Source of the DNA: Streptomyces sp. M92
Lineage (GTDB): Bacteria > Actinomycetota > Actinomycetes > Streptomycetales > Streptomycetaceae
DNA length: 64,000 bases
Assembly: GCF_028473745.1 (NCBI RefSeq)
Contig: NZ_CP101137.1
Coordinates: 3,782,001-3,846,000 of the forward strand
Reading direction: 5' to 3'
The notes beneath the pieces were generated by a model. The model saw only the letters and a list, made by a program, of their open reading frames with translations, had not been told where the DNA came from and searched no databases. A program made the position numbers and the translations under genes. How positions within the stretch are numbered: position 1 is the first letter of the stretch; each line of letters opens with the position of its first letter. This document shows, in pieces, positions 25,517 to 33,280 of the stretch.

Positions 25517-26709
25517 TGGTCCAGCCCGCCGCCTGGGACACCGACCCGGAACCGCTCCCCGTCGACTCCGCCCCCGTACCCGAGTACGGCAGCGGATCCC
25601 TCGCCGACCTGCTGCCCACCCTGGCCGCCGGCCTCGGCGTCCCCGGCACGACGGCGGGCATCACCGAGCTGACCCCCGCCGACCGCAACTGCGTGTTCCT
25701 CATCGACGGCCTCGGCTGGGAGCAACTGCGCGCCCACCCCGAGGACGCCCCCTTCATGAGCTCGCTGCTCAGCAGCTCACGCGGCGGCACCGGACGTCCG
25801 ATCACCGCCGGCTACCCGGCGACCACCGCGACCTCCCTAGCCTCCGTCGGCACCGGCCTGCCACCGGGCGCCCACGGCCTGCCCGGATACACGGTGCGCA
25901 ATCCGGACACCGGCGAGCTGATGAACCAGCTGCGCTGGCAGCCGTGGACCGTGCCGGGCGCCTGGCAGCCGTACCCCACCGTCTTCGAACTCGCCCACCG
26001 CGCGGGAGTGCACGCCGCCCAGGTCTCCTCCCCGACCTTCGCGAACACCCCGCTGACCAAGGTCGCGCTCAGCGGCGGCGCGTTCCACGGCCGGCTGTCC
26101 GGCGAGGACCGCATGGACCTCGCCGCCGAGCAGCTGGCCGGCGCCGACCGCGCCCTCGTCTACACGTACTACGCCGAGGTCGACGGCGCCGGACACCGCT
26201 TCGGCGTCGACTCCGACACCTGGCGCGGCCAGCTCGCCCACGTCGACCGGCTCGTCCAGCGCCTCGCCGAGCAGCTGCCGCCGCGCAGCGCCCTGTACGT
26301 CACCGCCGACCACGGCATGATCGACGTGCCCTTCGACGAGGACCACCGCATCGACTTCGACGAGGACTGGGAGCTGAAGGCGGGCGTCGCCCTCCTCGGC
26401 GGCGAGGGCCGCGCCCGGCACGTGTACGCGGTCCCGGGCGCGCAGAGCGACGTGCTGACCTGCTGGCGCGAGGTGCTCGGCGAGCAGTTCTGGGTGGCGT
26501 CGAGGGACGAGGCGATCGAGGCGGGCTGGTTCGGCCCCCGCATCGACGACCGGGTGTACGCCCGCATCGGCGACGTGATCGCCGCCGCGCGGGACGACGT
26601 CCTGCTCGTCGCCTCGGAGCGGGAGCCGAAGGAATCCTCGATGGTCGGCAACCACGGGTCGATGACCCCCGCCGAGCAACTCGTCCCGCTGCTCGAAGTA
26701 CGCTCCTGA
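25516..26709 (+). CDS. Nucleotide pyrophosphatase/phosphodiesterase (alkaline phosphatase superfamily)
   Basis: 397-aa metal-dependent phosphodiesterase of the NPP/type I phosphodiesterase family. The N-terminal metal Asp is in FLIDGLGWEQL, and the nucleophile Thr is in the YPATTATSLAS stretch. Later metal ligands are YAEVDGAGHRFG, TADHGMIDVP and the final GNHGS. No signal peptide is seen, so it probably acts in the cytoplasm. It is coupled to DUF5998 and followed 58 bp later by thymidine kinase. Substrate is unknown; a nucleotide or phosphodiester is likely. Confidence 0.87.
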   Translation: MVQPAAWDTDPEPLPVDSAPVPEYGSGSLADLLPTLAAGLGVPGTTAGITELTPADRNCVFLIDGLGWEQLRAHPEDAPFMSSLLSSSRGGTGRPITAGYPATTATSLASVGTGLPPGAHGLPGYTVRNPDTGELMNQLRWQPWTVPGAWQPYPTVFELAHRAGVHAAQVSSPTFANTPLTKVALSGGAFHGRLSGEDRMDLAAEQLAGADRALVYTYYAEVDGAGHRFGVDSDTWRGQLAHVDRLVQRLAEQLPPRSALYVTADHGMIDVPFDEDHRIDFDEDWELKAGVALLGGEGRARHVYAVPGAQSDVLTCWREVLGEQFWVASRDEAIEAGWFGPRIDDRVYARIGDVIAAARDDVLLVASEREPKESSMVGNHGSMTPAEQLVPLLEVRS

Positions 26710-26730
26710 CCCCTTCCCCTCCGCTTCACC

Positions 26731-26748
26731 GATGCCGATGCCGATGCC
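26731..26748 (+). repeat. Triple GATGCC repeat upstream of thymidine kinase
   Basis: Three tandem 6-bp units in the short leader of the thymidine kinase gene. They create in-frame ATG codons at 26732, 26738 and 26744 ahead of the preferred start at 26768. Confidence 0.6.
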
Positions 26749-26767
26749 GAAAGGTGCTCAACCCCTC

Positions 26768-27418
26768 ATGCCCGAGCTGGTGTTCTTCTCCGGAACGATG
26801 GACTGCGGGAAGTCGACACTGGCTCTCCAGATCGAGCACAACCGCTCGGCGCGCGGTCTGGCCGGCATGATCTTCACCCGGGACGACCGTGCGGGCGAGG
26901 GCAAGCTCTCCTCGCGCCTCGGCCTGGTCACCGACGCGGTGGAGGTCGAGGACGGCCAGGACCTGTACGCCTATCTCGTCGACCACCTCTCCCAGGGCGG
27001 ACGCGCGGACTACGTGATCGCGGACGAGGCGCAGTTCCTCGCGCCGGAGCAGATCGACCAGCTCGCGCGCGTGGTCGACGACCTCGGCGTCGACGTGTAC
27101 GCCTTCGGCATCACCACCGACTTCCGCTCCAAGTTGTTCCCCGGCTCCCAGCGACTGGTCGAACTCGCCGACCGCGTCGAGGTGCTCCAGGTCGAGGCCC
27201 TGTGCTGGTGCGGCGCCCGCGCCACGCACAACGCCCGGACGGTCGGCGGCGTCATGGTCGTCGAGGGCGCCCAGGTGGTCGTCGGCGACGTCGCCCACTC
27301 CGCCGACGAGGTCGGCTACGAGGTGCTGTGCCGACGCCACCACCGGCGCCGGATGACGGCGGCGGCGTCCCGCGCGGCGGCGCTGTCACCTGACGTGCTG
27401 CCGGTGTCCTCCGCCTGA
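26768..27418 (+). CDS. tdk: Thymidine kinase
   Basis: 216-aa type II thymidine kinase that phosphorylates thymidine in the salvage pathway. It shows the P-loop GTMDCGKST, the catalytic DEAQF, and paired zinc-lasso cysteines (CWCGARA and C-R-R-H-H near the end). The ATG at 26768 gives the usual family length and starts at the hydrophobic strand PELVFFSG; upstream ATGs in a GATGCC repeat would add 12 residues. The stop codon lies in the first unit of an 8-bp tandem repeat. Confidence 0.93.
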   Translation: MPELVFFSGTMDCGKSTLALQIEHNRSARGLAGMIFTRDDRAGEGKLSSRLGLVTDAVEVEDGQDLYAYLVDHLSQGGRADYVIADEAQFLAPEQIDQLARVVDDLGVDVYAFGITTDFRSKLFPGSQRLVELADRVEVLQVEALCWCGARATHNARTVGGVMVVEGAQVVVGDVAHSADEVGYEVLCRRHHRRRMTAAASRAAALSPDVLPVSSA

Positions 27419-27469
27419 CCGCCTGACCGCCTGACCGCCTGACCGCCTGACCGCCTGACCGCCTGACCG
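27414..27469 (+). repeat. 8-bp tandem repeat (7 units) at the end of thymidine kinase
   Basis: Seven perfect copies of CCTGACCG; an eighth imperfect unit follows. The first copy supplies the thymidine kinase TGA stop. Because the unit is not a multiple of three, copy-number change does not alter the protein, but the array is prone to slippage. It separates the convergent thymidine kinase and PhzF genes. Confidence 0.9.
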
Positions 27470-27483
27470 CCCGAGCGTCAGGC

Positions 27484-28359
27484 TCAGCCGATCCGGGTTC
27501 CCGCGCCGCTCACCCGTACCCGCCGGTCACCCGCGCGCAGCGTGACCGTGAGCTCGCCGGGCCGGCCCAGGTCCTCGCCCTGGTGCAGGGTGAGGACGGT
27601 GTCCTCGGGTACGAGACCCAGCTCCCGGGCGTACGCGCCGAACGCGGCGGCCGCGGCGCCGGTCGCCGGGTCCTCGACGACGCCGCCGACGGGGAACGGG
27701 TCACGGACGTGGAAGACGGTGGCCGACTCGCGCCACACCAGCTGGACCGTGGTCAGGTCCAGGCGGTGCATCAGGGCCTCCAGACGTGCGAAGTCGTATG
27801 CCAGGTCCGCGAGGCGGGCGCGCGTCGCCGCCGCGAGCACGAGATGGCGCGCGCCGGCGAACGCGATCCGGGGCGGGAACGCCGGGTCGAGATCGGCGGC
27901 CGGCCAGCCGAGCGCCGCGAGCGCCTCCGCGAGGTCGGCGTCGGCGATCTGCTCGACGTGCGGTTCGACGCTGGTGAGCGTGGCGCGGAGCGATCCGCCC
28001 TCCTCGGTGACCTCCACCGGTACGGTGCCGGCGGGCGTCGCGAACACCAGCTCCCCGGGCCCGATCCGCTCGGCCAGTGCGACGGCGGCCGCGACGGTGG
28101 CGTGCCCGCAGAACGGCACCTCGGCCTTGGGGCTGAAGTAGCGGATCCCGTACGCACGTCCCTCCTGGCCGCCGAGCCCTTCCGGGGGCGCGGTCAGGAA
28201 CGCGCTCTCCGAGTAACCGAGTTCGGCGGCGACGGCCAGCATGTCGCAGTCGTCGAGGCCGGCGGCGTCCAGGACGAGACCGGCAGGGTTCCCGCCGTCG
28301 GGGGAGCCGGAGAAGGCGGTGTAGCGAAGCACCTCGGGGTGCGTCACATTCGTCGTCAT
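27484..28359 (-). CDS. PhzF family isomerase/epimerase-like protein
   Basis: 291 aa with the two-lobed diaminopimelate-epimerase-like fold of PhzF. The catalytic glutamate is in YSESAFL near residue 50. The conserved G-H-A-T motif (FCGHATVAAAVAL) and the C-terminal lobe signature D-P-A-T-G-A-A-A are present. There is no phenazine gene nearby, so it is a stand-alone housekeeping-type homologue of unknown substrate. It starts at an ATG and converges with thymidine kinase. Confidence 0.85.
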   Translation of the reverse strand: MTTNVTHPEVLRYTAFSGSPDGGNPAGLVLDAAGLDDCDMLAVAAELGYSESAFLTAPPEGLGGQEGRAYGIRYFSPKAEVPFCGHATVAAAVALAERIGPGELVFATPAGTVPVEVTEEGGSLRATLTSVEPHVEQIADADLAEALAALGWPAADLDPAFPPRIAFAGARHLVLAAATRARLADLAYDFARLEALMHRLDLTTVQLVWRESATVFHVRDPFPVGGVVEDPATGAAAAAFGAYARELGLVPEDTVLTLHQGEDLGRPGELTVTLRAGDRRVRVSGAGTRIG

Positions 28360-28416
28360 GCTCGCGGCAACAGCGGGCGGACCAGGGCTATTCCGGCCGC
28401 CACCGCCCCTGATCCG

Positions 28417-29271
28417 TCACCCACGCGGGTGTGATTCCCGGCGGTTGTCCGGGGCGTCCGTGGCCCGGTCCCGCCCGCCCTGCAGCACCGCGAACCGCGC
28501 CCCCTCCGGATCCGCCACCATCGCCACCCGGCCGTGGGCGGAGTCCCCGGCCGGTTCGAGGACGTGGCCGCCCAGCGCCGTGAGGTGCTCCAGGGACTCC
28601 TCCGCGTCGGCCACCTGGAAGTACGTCACCCAGTGCGGTCCCCGGTCGCGCGGCAGGGCGCCTCCGACGCCGTGGATGCCGGCGACTGGACGGCCGTCGA
28701 GCCGCAGGGTCACGTAGTCGCGGTCGGCCGTGTCCTCCGGGACCAGTTCGAAGCCGAACACGGTCTCGTAGAACTTGGCGACGCTCGCCGACTCGTACGT
28801 CACCAGCTCGTTCCACGCCGGTGTGCCCGGGACTCCCGTGACCGCCGTGCCGAGGTGGGCCGCCGCCTGCCAGACGCCGAAGACGGCCCCCGAGGGGTCG
28901 GAGCCGATGGCCAGGCGGCCGGCCTCGCCGGCGTCCAGCGGGCCCACGCCGACGGTGCCACCGCACAGGCGTACCGTCTCGGCCGTCCGGTCGACGTCGT
29001 CGGAGGCGAAGTAGGGCGTCCAGGCGATGGGAAGGTGCCGGTCCGGGGGCAGTTGGCCGATGCCGGCCACTTCCCGCCCGTCGAGCAGCGCCCGTGCGTA
29101 GGGGCCCAGTTGCTGGGGACCGGGCCGGAACTCCCAGCCGAACAGAGCTCCGTAGAAGTCGTGGGTCGCGGCCGGCCCGTGCACCATCAGACTCACCCAG
29201 CAGGGTGTGCCGGGTGCGCGCCGGGCGTTCGTCTCGCCGTTCCGGTCGGCCGACCCCCGTGCGTCGCTCAT
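28417..29271 (-). CDS. VOC superfamily protein with two glyoxalase-like domains
   Basis: 284 aa made of two vicinal-oxygen-chelate repeats of about 115 residues each. Each begins with a Trp/substrate strand followed by H/K-x-F-Y-x-x-x-F-G-W/F (THDFYGALFGWEF; AKFYETVFGFEL) and ends in DPSGAVFGVWQ or DPEGARFAVLQ. Similar Streptomyces proteins are annotated as hydroxylases without proof. The ATG at 29271 has a weak AGAGAG site. It could bind and modify or simply sequester a small molecule. Confidence 0.83.
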   Translation of the reverse strand: MSDARGSADRNGETNARRAPGTPCWVSLMVHGPAATHDFYGALFGWEFRPGPQQLGPYARALLDGREVAGIGQLPPDRHLPIAWTPYFASDDVDRTAETVRLCGGTVGVGPLDAGEAGRLAIGSDPSGAVFGVWQAAAHLGTAVTGVPGTPAWNELVTYESASVAKFYETVFGFELVPEDTADRDYVTLRLDGRPVAGIHGVGGALPRDRGPHWVTYFQVADAEESLEHLTALGGHVLEPAGDSAHGRVAMVADPEGARFAVLQGGRDRATDAPDNRRESHPRG

Positions 29272-29556
29272 CGCCACTCTCTTCTCGGCCCTGCGCGGGC
29301 CGTGCGTCCGCTTCCGCTCCGACGGATTGCGCTTGCGCGGATGCCGCTTCGACGGCTTCCGCTCCGACGGACCTTCGCGCCGATGCCGGCACCGCGTCCG
29401 GTGCCGGGCGCGTTCGGGTGTGCCCGCCGGGGCAGGCCGGCTGTCCCGGGTGGTACAGCATGTGCTCGAACCCGTACGCCTCGTGATCGGTGCTGTCCGG
29501 CGGGCAGAGTAGCCCGACAGCGGCGCGGCGGCCACTCGGTACGCCAGGATGGAGCC
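29272..29556. other. Intergenic region with 17-bp direct repeats
   Basis: Divergent promoter region between the VOC and sulfurtransferase genes. It has two copies of a 17-bp sequence (GCTTCCGCTCCGACGGA, 29310-29326 and 29355-29371, 45 bp apart) within a run of related CGCTTCGACGG words. Minus-strand translation gives a Lys/Arg-rich stretch, which looks like a by-product of the repeats rather than a protein extension. Confidence 0.5.
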
Positions 29557-30408
29557 ATGAACGCCATCATCTCCGCATCCGAACTCGCCGACGAACTGGC
29601 GGGCGGGGACCCGCCCGTCCTGCTCGACGTCCGCTGGCAGCTGAGCACGGCCGGGGCCGCCGGTGCCCCGCCGTTCGACGGCCGGGCCGAGTACGCCGCC
29701 GGGCACCTCCCCGGCGCGGTCTTCGTCGACCTGGACAAGGAACTCGCCTCGGCCGCGGGTACCGGCGGCCGGCACCCGCTGCCGGACGTGGCGGAGTTCG
29801 GCACGGCGATGCGCCGGGCCGGCGTGTCGGCGGGTCGGCCGGTCGTCGTGTACGACGGCGGACAGGGGTGGGCGGCGGCCCGGGCCTGGTGGCTGCTGCG
29901 CTGGACGGGTCACCCGAACGTGCGGGTCCTCGACGGCGGGTTGCCGTCCTGGGAGGCGCCGTTGTCGACGGACGTCCCCGTCCCCGCGGAGGGAGACTTC
30001 ACGCCGGAACCGGGGGCGGCGGGCCTGCTGGACGCCGACGGGGCGGCCGCACTCGCCCGGTCCGGCGTGCTGTTCGACGCCCGCGCGGGGGAGCGGTACC
30101 GAGGCGAGGTCGAGCCGATCGACCCGGTCGGCGGTCACATCCCGGGCGCCGTGTCCGCGCCCACGACGGACAACGTGGCGGCTGACGGCCGCTTCCTGCC
30201 GGCTGGCGAACTCCGCGCACGCTTCGCCTCCCTCGGCGCCGACGGGGACGGTGCGGTGGGTGTGTACTGCGGCTCGGGCGTGTCGGGAGCCCACGAGGTG
30301 CTGGCGCTGGCGGTGGCGGGCATCCCGGCGGCGCTGTACGTGGGTTCGTGGTCGGAGTGGTCGGCGGACCCGGAGCGGCCGGTCGCCGTGGGACCCGATC
30401 CCCAGTAG
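29557..30408 (+). CDS. Two-domain sulfurtransferase (thiosulfate/3-mercaptopyruvate, rhodanese fold)
   Basis: 283 aa with two rhodanese domains. The N-terminal one is inactive in design (LLDVRW, then AGHLPGAVFVDLD). The C-terminal one has the active-site loop with the catalytic Cys in VYCGSGVSG near residue 240. The protein transfers sulfane sulfur from thiosulfate or 3-mercaptopyruvate to thiol acceptors. The ATG follows GGATGGAG. It is monocistronic and converges with sepH; strong hairpins lie between them. Confidence 0.9.
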   Translation: MNAIISASELADELAGGDPPVLLDVRWQLSTAGAAGAPPFDGRAEYAAGHLPGAVFVDLDKELASAAGTGGRHPLPDVAEFGTAMRRAGVSAGRPVVVYDGGQGWAAARAWWLLRWTGHPNVRVLDGGLPSWEAPLSTDVPVPAEGDFTPEPGAAGLLDADGAAALARSGVLFDARAGERYRGEVEPIDPVGGHIPGAVSAPTTDNVAADGRFLPAGELRARFASLGADGDGAVGVYCGSGVSGAHEVLALAVAGIPAALYVGSWSEWSADPERPVAVGPDPQ

Positions 30409-30886
30409 GCGTGCCGATCCGGTAGGCAGGTCCGTCAGCCGGCGCACACACCGGACCGCCGCAGGGTGTGTCCGGTGCGCCGCCCGGTGGGTACGTGAGC
30501 CAACGCCGGTGGACCCCTCGGGCTCACCCCGGCGGGCACGCCGGCCTGGTCCTGGAGGCACGTCGGCGCCGCCCCGGTGGCCCGTGACTCGCCGGGCCGG
30601 GCCCTCGGTGAGTGTGCCGAACGCGCTCCCGGTGGGGCACTGGACGCGCCCGCGAGTAGCACCAAGCGGCGCCGGGCCCGGCTGCCCAGCCGGGGCCGAC
30701 TCCCGGCGAGGCCGTGATCCTGGTGGGGCAGCGCCCCCGCCGGTGCCGGACCCGGCAGACACCCGGGCCCGGGGGCCGGGCCGGACGCCCGGCGCCGACC
30801 GCCCGACGAGTCAGGGGCGCACCCGCGCGGGGTGCGCCCCTGACTCATCGGGCGTCGTCGAGCGTCCGTCGGGCGGAAGAGTCCGC
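30409..30886. other. Intergenic region between convergent sulfurtransferase and sepH
   Basis: No gene is supported in these 478 bases. An imperfect hairpin just after the sulfurtransferase stop (about 30442-30480) and the strong 16-bp hairpin at 30808-30846 would end transcription from both sides. The middle is GC-rich with no obvious coding pattern. Confidence 0.5.
30808..30846. terminator. Bidirectional terminator between sulfurtransferase and sepH
   Basis: Perfect 16-bp stem (GAGTCAGGGGCGCACC / complement) with a 7-base loop, 41 bases beyond the sepH stop on the minus strand. Confidence 0.8.
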
Positions 30887-31948
30887 CTACTCCTGCTTCT
30901 TCCGCCGTGTCCCGAACACGATCTCGTCCCAACTGGGGACCGCCGCCCGGCGGCCCGGCCGTACTCCGTCGGCCTCGGCCTGGCGGTCCGTGGAGCCGGT
31001 GAGGCGGTCGCGGTGGCTGCCCACGGAGCGGGGCATGAGCACGTCGGCGTAGGCGGAACCGGCCGACGCGGCGGTGGCCGGAGGCTCTTCCACCTCGGGC
31101 TCCTCGACGGGCTCCTCAGCCGGTTCGGGCGCGCGCTCGGGCACCACCAGGTCGCCCCGGAAGCTCGGCACCGCCTCCAGCAGGCTGGTGAGCGAGTCGC
31201 GTTCGCGTTCGGCCGAGGCCGTGGCCACGGTCTCCTCGTCCGGCTCCGACGGCGGGGGCGGGGGCAGGCTCGGCCGCTCCCGCTGCTCCCGGTCGAGCGT
31301 ACGGTCCAGCGGCCGGTCGCGCGGCAGCCGGGCGATGCGCGGGACGAACGGGACACTGGGCTCGGGCGCGGCGAGGTCGTCGGTCTCGCCGATCAGCGTG
31401 CGCGCCTCCGCGTCGACGGCCTGGACGAGGCGCCTGGGCGGGTCGTAGGTCCAGCTCGCCGAGTGGGGTTCGCCCGCGACCAGGTAGACCAGCAGTACTT
31501 CCCAGGTGCCGTCGTCGCGGCGCCAGGAGTCCCACTGGACGGTGTCCTTGTCGGCGCCGCGCAGCAGCAGCCGCTCCTGCACGGCCTCGCCGAGGGGCGG
31601 CCCCGAGTTCTCGCCGGGACGGCGGACGGGTGTCTTGCGGGCCCGCTCCGCCATGAACGCGCGCTCGGCGAGCACGGGGCCCTCGAAGCGCCGTACGCGG
31701 TCGACGGGGATGCCGGCCATCTGGGCGACCTCTTCCGCGGTCGCGCCGGCACGTATACGCGCCTGAATGTCGCGGGGGCGGAGATGGCTCTCCACCTCGA
31801 TCTCGATCTGGCCGAGGCGGGGACGGTCGCCGCGCACGGCGGCCCGGAGCCGCTCGTCGATCGGAAGCGTGTACTCCGTGCTGTCCGCAGCCTTCAGCAC
31901 CAGCCGTGTGCCGTCATTCGAGACGGCCACGACACGCAGTTCGGGCAT
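30887..31948 (-). CDS. sepH: Cell division regulator SepH (DUF3071)
   Basis: 353-aa actinobacterial cell-division protein that, in Streptomyces, binds FtsZ directly and promotes Z-ring assembly. The conserved N-terminal DUF3071 domain (RVVAVSNDGTRLVL onward) contains a helix-turn-helix-like stretch (RDIQARIRAGATAEEVAQ). It is followed by a long proline/glutamate-rich disordered region and a short conserved C-terminus (SWDEIVFGTRRK). The ATG at 31948 has GGGAGG upstream. The 470-bp region before it holds a perfect 17-bp palindrome and serves a divergent membrane protein gene. Confidence 0.9.
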   Translation of the reverse strand: MPELRVVAVSNDGTRLVLKAADSTEYTLPIDERLRAAVRGDRPRLGQIEIEVESHLRPRDIQARIRAGATAEEVAQMAGIPVDRVRRFEGPVLAERAFMAERARKTPVRRPGENSGPPLGEAVQERLLLRGADKDTVQWDSWRRDDGTWEVLLVYLVAGEPHSASWTYDPPRRLVQAVDAEARTLIGETDDLAAPEPSVPFVPRIARLPRDRPLDRTLDREQRERPSLPPPPPSEPDEETVATASAERERDSLTSLLEAVPSFRGDLVVPERAPEPAEEPVEEPEVEEPPATAASAGSAYADVLMPRSVGSHRDRLTGSTDRQAEADGVRPGRRAAVPSWDEIVFGTRRKKQE

Positions 31949-32115
31949 GGGGACCTCCCGGGTGGTGCCTGCCGACGTCACGTGCGTCGCTGCTTCCGCT
32001 CTGTCGAGTGTGGCCTGCCCGGGTGCAGCCTGCCACAACCTTGCCGAGTTGCCCGGCGTGTCGGGCACGGGCCCTGGATCGCCGTTATGGCACGGTTACC
32101 TGTTCGCAACGCTGA

Positions 32116-32132
32116 GTGACGAATTTCGTCAC
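32116..32132. promoter_or_regulatory. Perfect 17-bp palindrome upstream of sepH
   Basis: GTGACGAA-T-TTCGTCAC, 8-bp arms around one base, 168 bp upstream of the sepH start. It has the form of an operator for a dimeric regulator; no known regulon motif could be matched. Confidence 0.5.
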
Positions 32133-32339
32133 CCTGTGCAACTAGCCCCCTCCCGGCGGTCCTTCGCGGTCCCGGACCCCCTGACGGGAGACCGGACCCA
32201 GGGCTCGCAACAGTACTCCATTCGGGCCACGTGCGTGGATTGGCACGCCGCCCAACTTCTGGCAAGAGGCGACGCTTGGCCGCCCTCGGCGTGTTTTCCG
32301 TGATCTCGGCGTGGCGTACTTCACGCAATCACCAGAAAC

Positions 32340-32362
32340 GGAACTAATGGTTTCGACCGCTC
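32340..32362 (+). promoter_or_regulatory. Candidate SigE (ECF) promoter
   Basis: GGAAC followed by 16 bases and TC, fitting the AAC-N16-TC pattern of the Streptomyces cell-envelope sigma factor SigE, 58 bp before the membrane protein start. Confidence 0.45.
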
Positions 32363-32419
32363 GTCCCTTTCTCGTGCAGTTGATCGATCACGTACGGGAA
32401 AGACAGGCAAGGTCCGGTG

Positions 32420-33280
32420 ATGCGTGAAAAGCCCGATGCCGCAGGCGAGACGAATGCGCGAACGGAGGTGCGGTCCAGGCGGATCGACCTGAGCGTGCCC
32501 CAGGTCGCGGGCAGTGCCCTGGCCGCGGTGGTGGCCGCCAAACTCGCCTCCTCCTTCGGCGTGTACGGCACCATCCTCGGCGCCGGCCTGATCAGCGTCA
32601 TCGCGACCTGCGGAGGGTCGGTCCTCCAGCACTTCTTCAAGCGCACCGGCGAGCAGTTGCGGGTCAGGCGCACGGGCGGCGGTGTGCGGGCCGTACCGGC
32701 CCCGGCGCCGGGCTCCGGGCCGGCCATGGCTCCGGGAGAGTTCACCGAGGGAACCGTCCACCGCGTGCGCACCCGCGGCTGGAAACGCCCCCTGGTCGCG
32801 GCGGCCCTCGTCTTCGGCGTCACCATGGCCGGGATCACCGCGTACGAACTCGCCTCCGGCGAGACCCTGAGCGGCGGCCACAGCACCACCGTCGGCAGCG
32901 CCTTCTCCGGCCACAACAAGGGCGGTTCGGGCACGGGGGAGCAGGGCGATTCCGGCGGCGGCTCCGGCGACGGACAGGAGCACGAGGACCCCGGCGGTAC
33001 CGGTGAGCCGGGGGACTCCGGTTCCGGCGGCGACACCCCGGCGGCCACCCCGTCCGGGACCCCGAGCGGCACCGGCGGCGACCCGTCGTCGGACGGTGCC
33101 GCCGAGGAGGACGGCGGTACGGCGGCCACCCCGACGCCCACCCCGGACGCCACCGGGGACGGCGGTTCCGGCGACGCCGCGAGCCCGGCCCCCGACGCCT
33201 CGGCTACGGCCCCAGAACCCGGCGCAAGTAGTCGTTCCGGAACAGACGGTCAGGGTCAAGACGGTCCCGCAGCGCCGTGA
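32420..33280 (+). CDS. Membrane protein with acidic Ser/Gly/Thr/Pro-rich external tail
   Basis: 286 aa, no recognised family. A basic N-terminus is followed by a glycine-rich hydrophobic hairpin (about residues 28-70). Then come a linker, one clear membrane helix near 118-140 (RPLVAAALVFGVTMAGITAY) and a roughly 140-residue tail of G, S, D, E, T and P with TPTPTP-like repeats. The tail looks extracellular and disordered. The start ATG at 32420 has AAGG upstream and a SigE-like promoter lies ahead, so an envelope-stress link is possible. The last 77 bases overlap the end of the convergent lactone oxidase gene. Confidence 0.72.
   Translation: MREKPDAAGETNARTEVRSRRIDLSVPQVAGSALAAVVAAKLASSFGVYGTILGAGLISVIATCGGSVLQHFFKRTGEQLRVRRTGGGVRAVPAPAPGSGPAMAPGEFTEGTVHRVRTRGWKRPLVAAALVFGVTMAGITAYELASGETLSGGHSTTVGSAFSGHNKGGSGTGEQGDSGGGSGDGQEHEDPGGTGEPGDSGSGGDTPAATPSGTPSGTGGDPSSDGAAEEDGGTAATPTPTPDATGDGGSGDAASPAPDASATAPEPGASSRSGTDGQGQDGPAAP

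Larger units (their letters stand above)
31949..32419. other. Divergent regulatory region, sepH / membrane protein
   Basis: No gene is seen in these 471 bases. The region includes the 17-bp palindrome at 32116-32132 and a SigE-like promoter at 32340-32362, each described separately. It is less GC-rich than the flanking genes, as expected of a promoter region. Confidence 0.6.

Noticed and set aside
29272..29450. Lys/Arg-rich N-terminal extension of the VOC protein on the minus strand
   Set aside because: The ATG at 29271 gives the normal family length. The basic stretch comes from repeated CGCTTCCGCTCCGACGG words.
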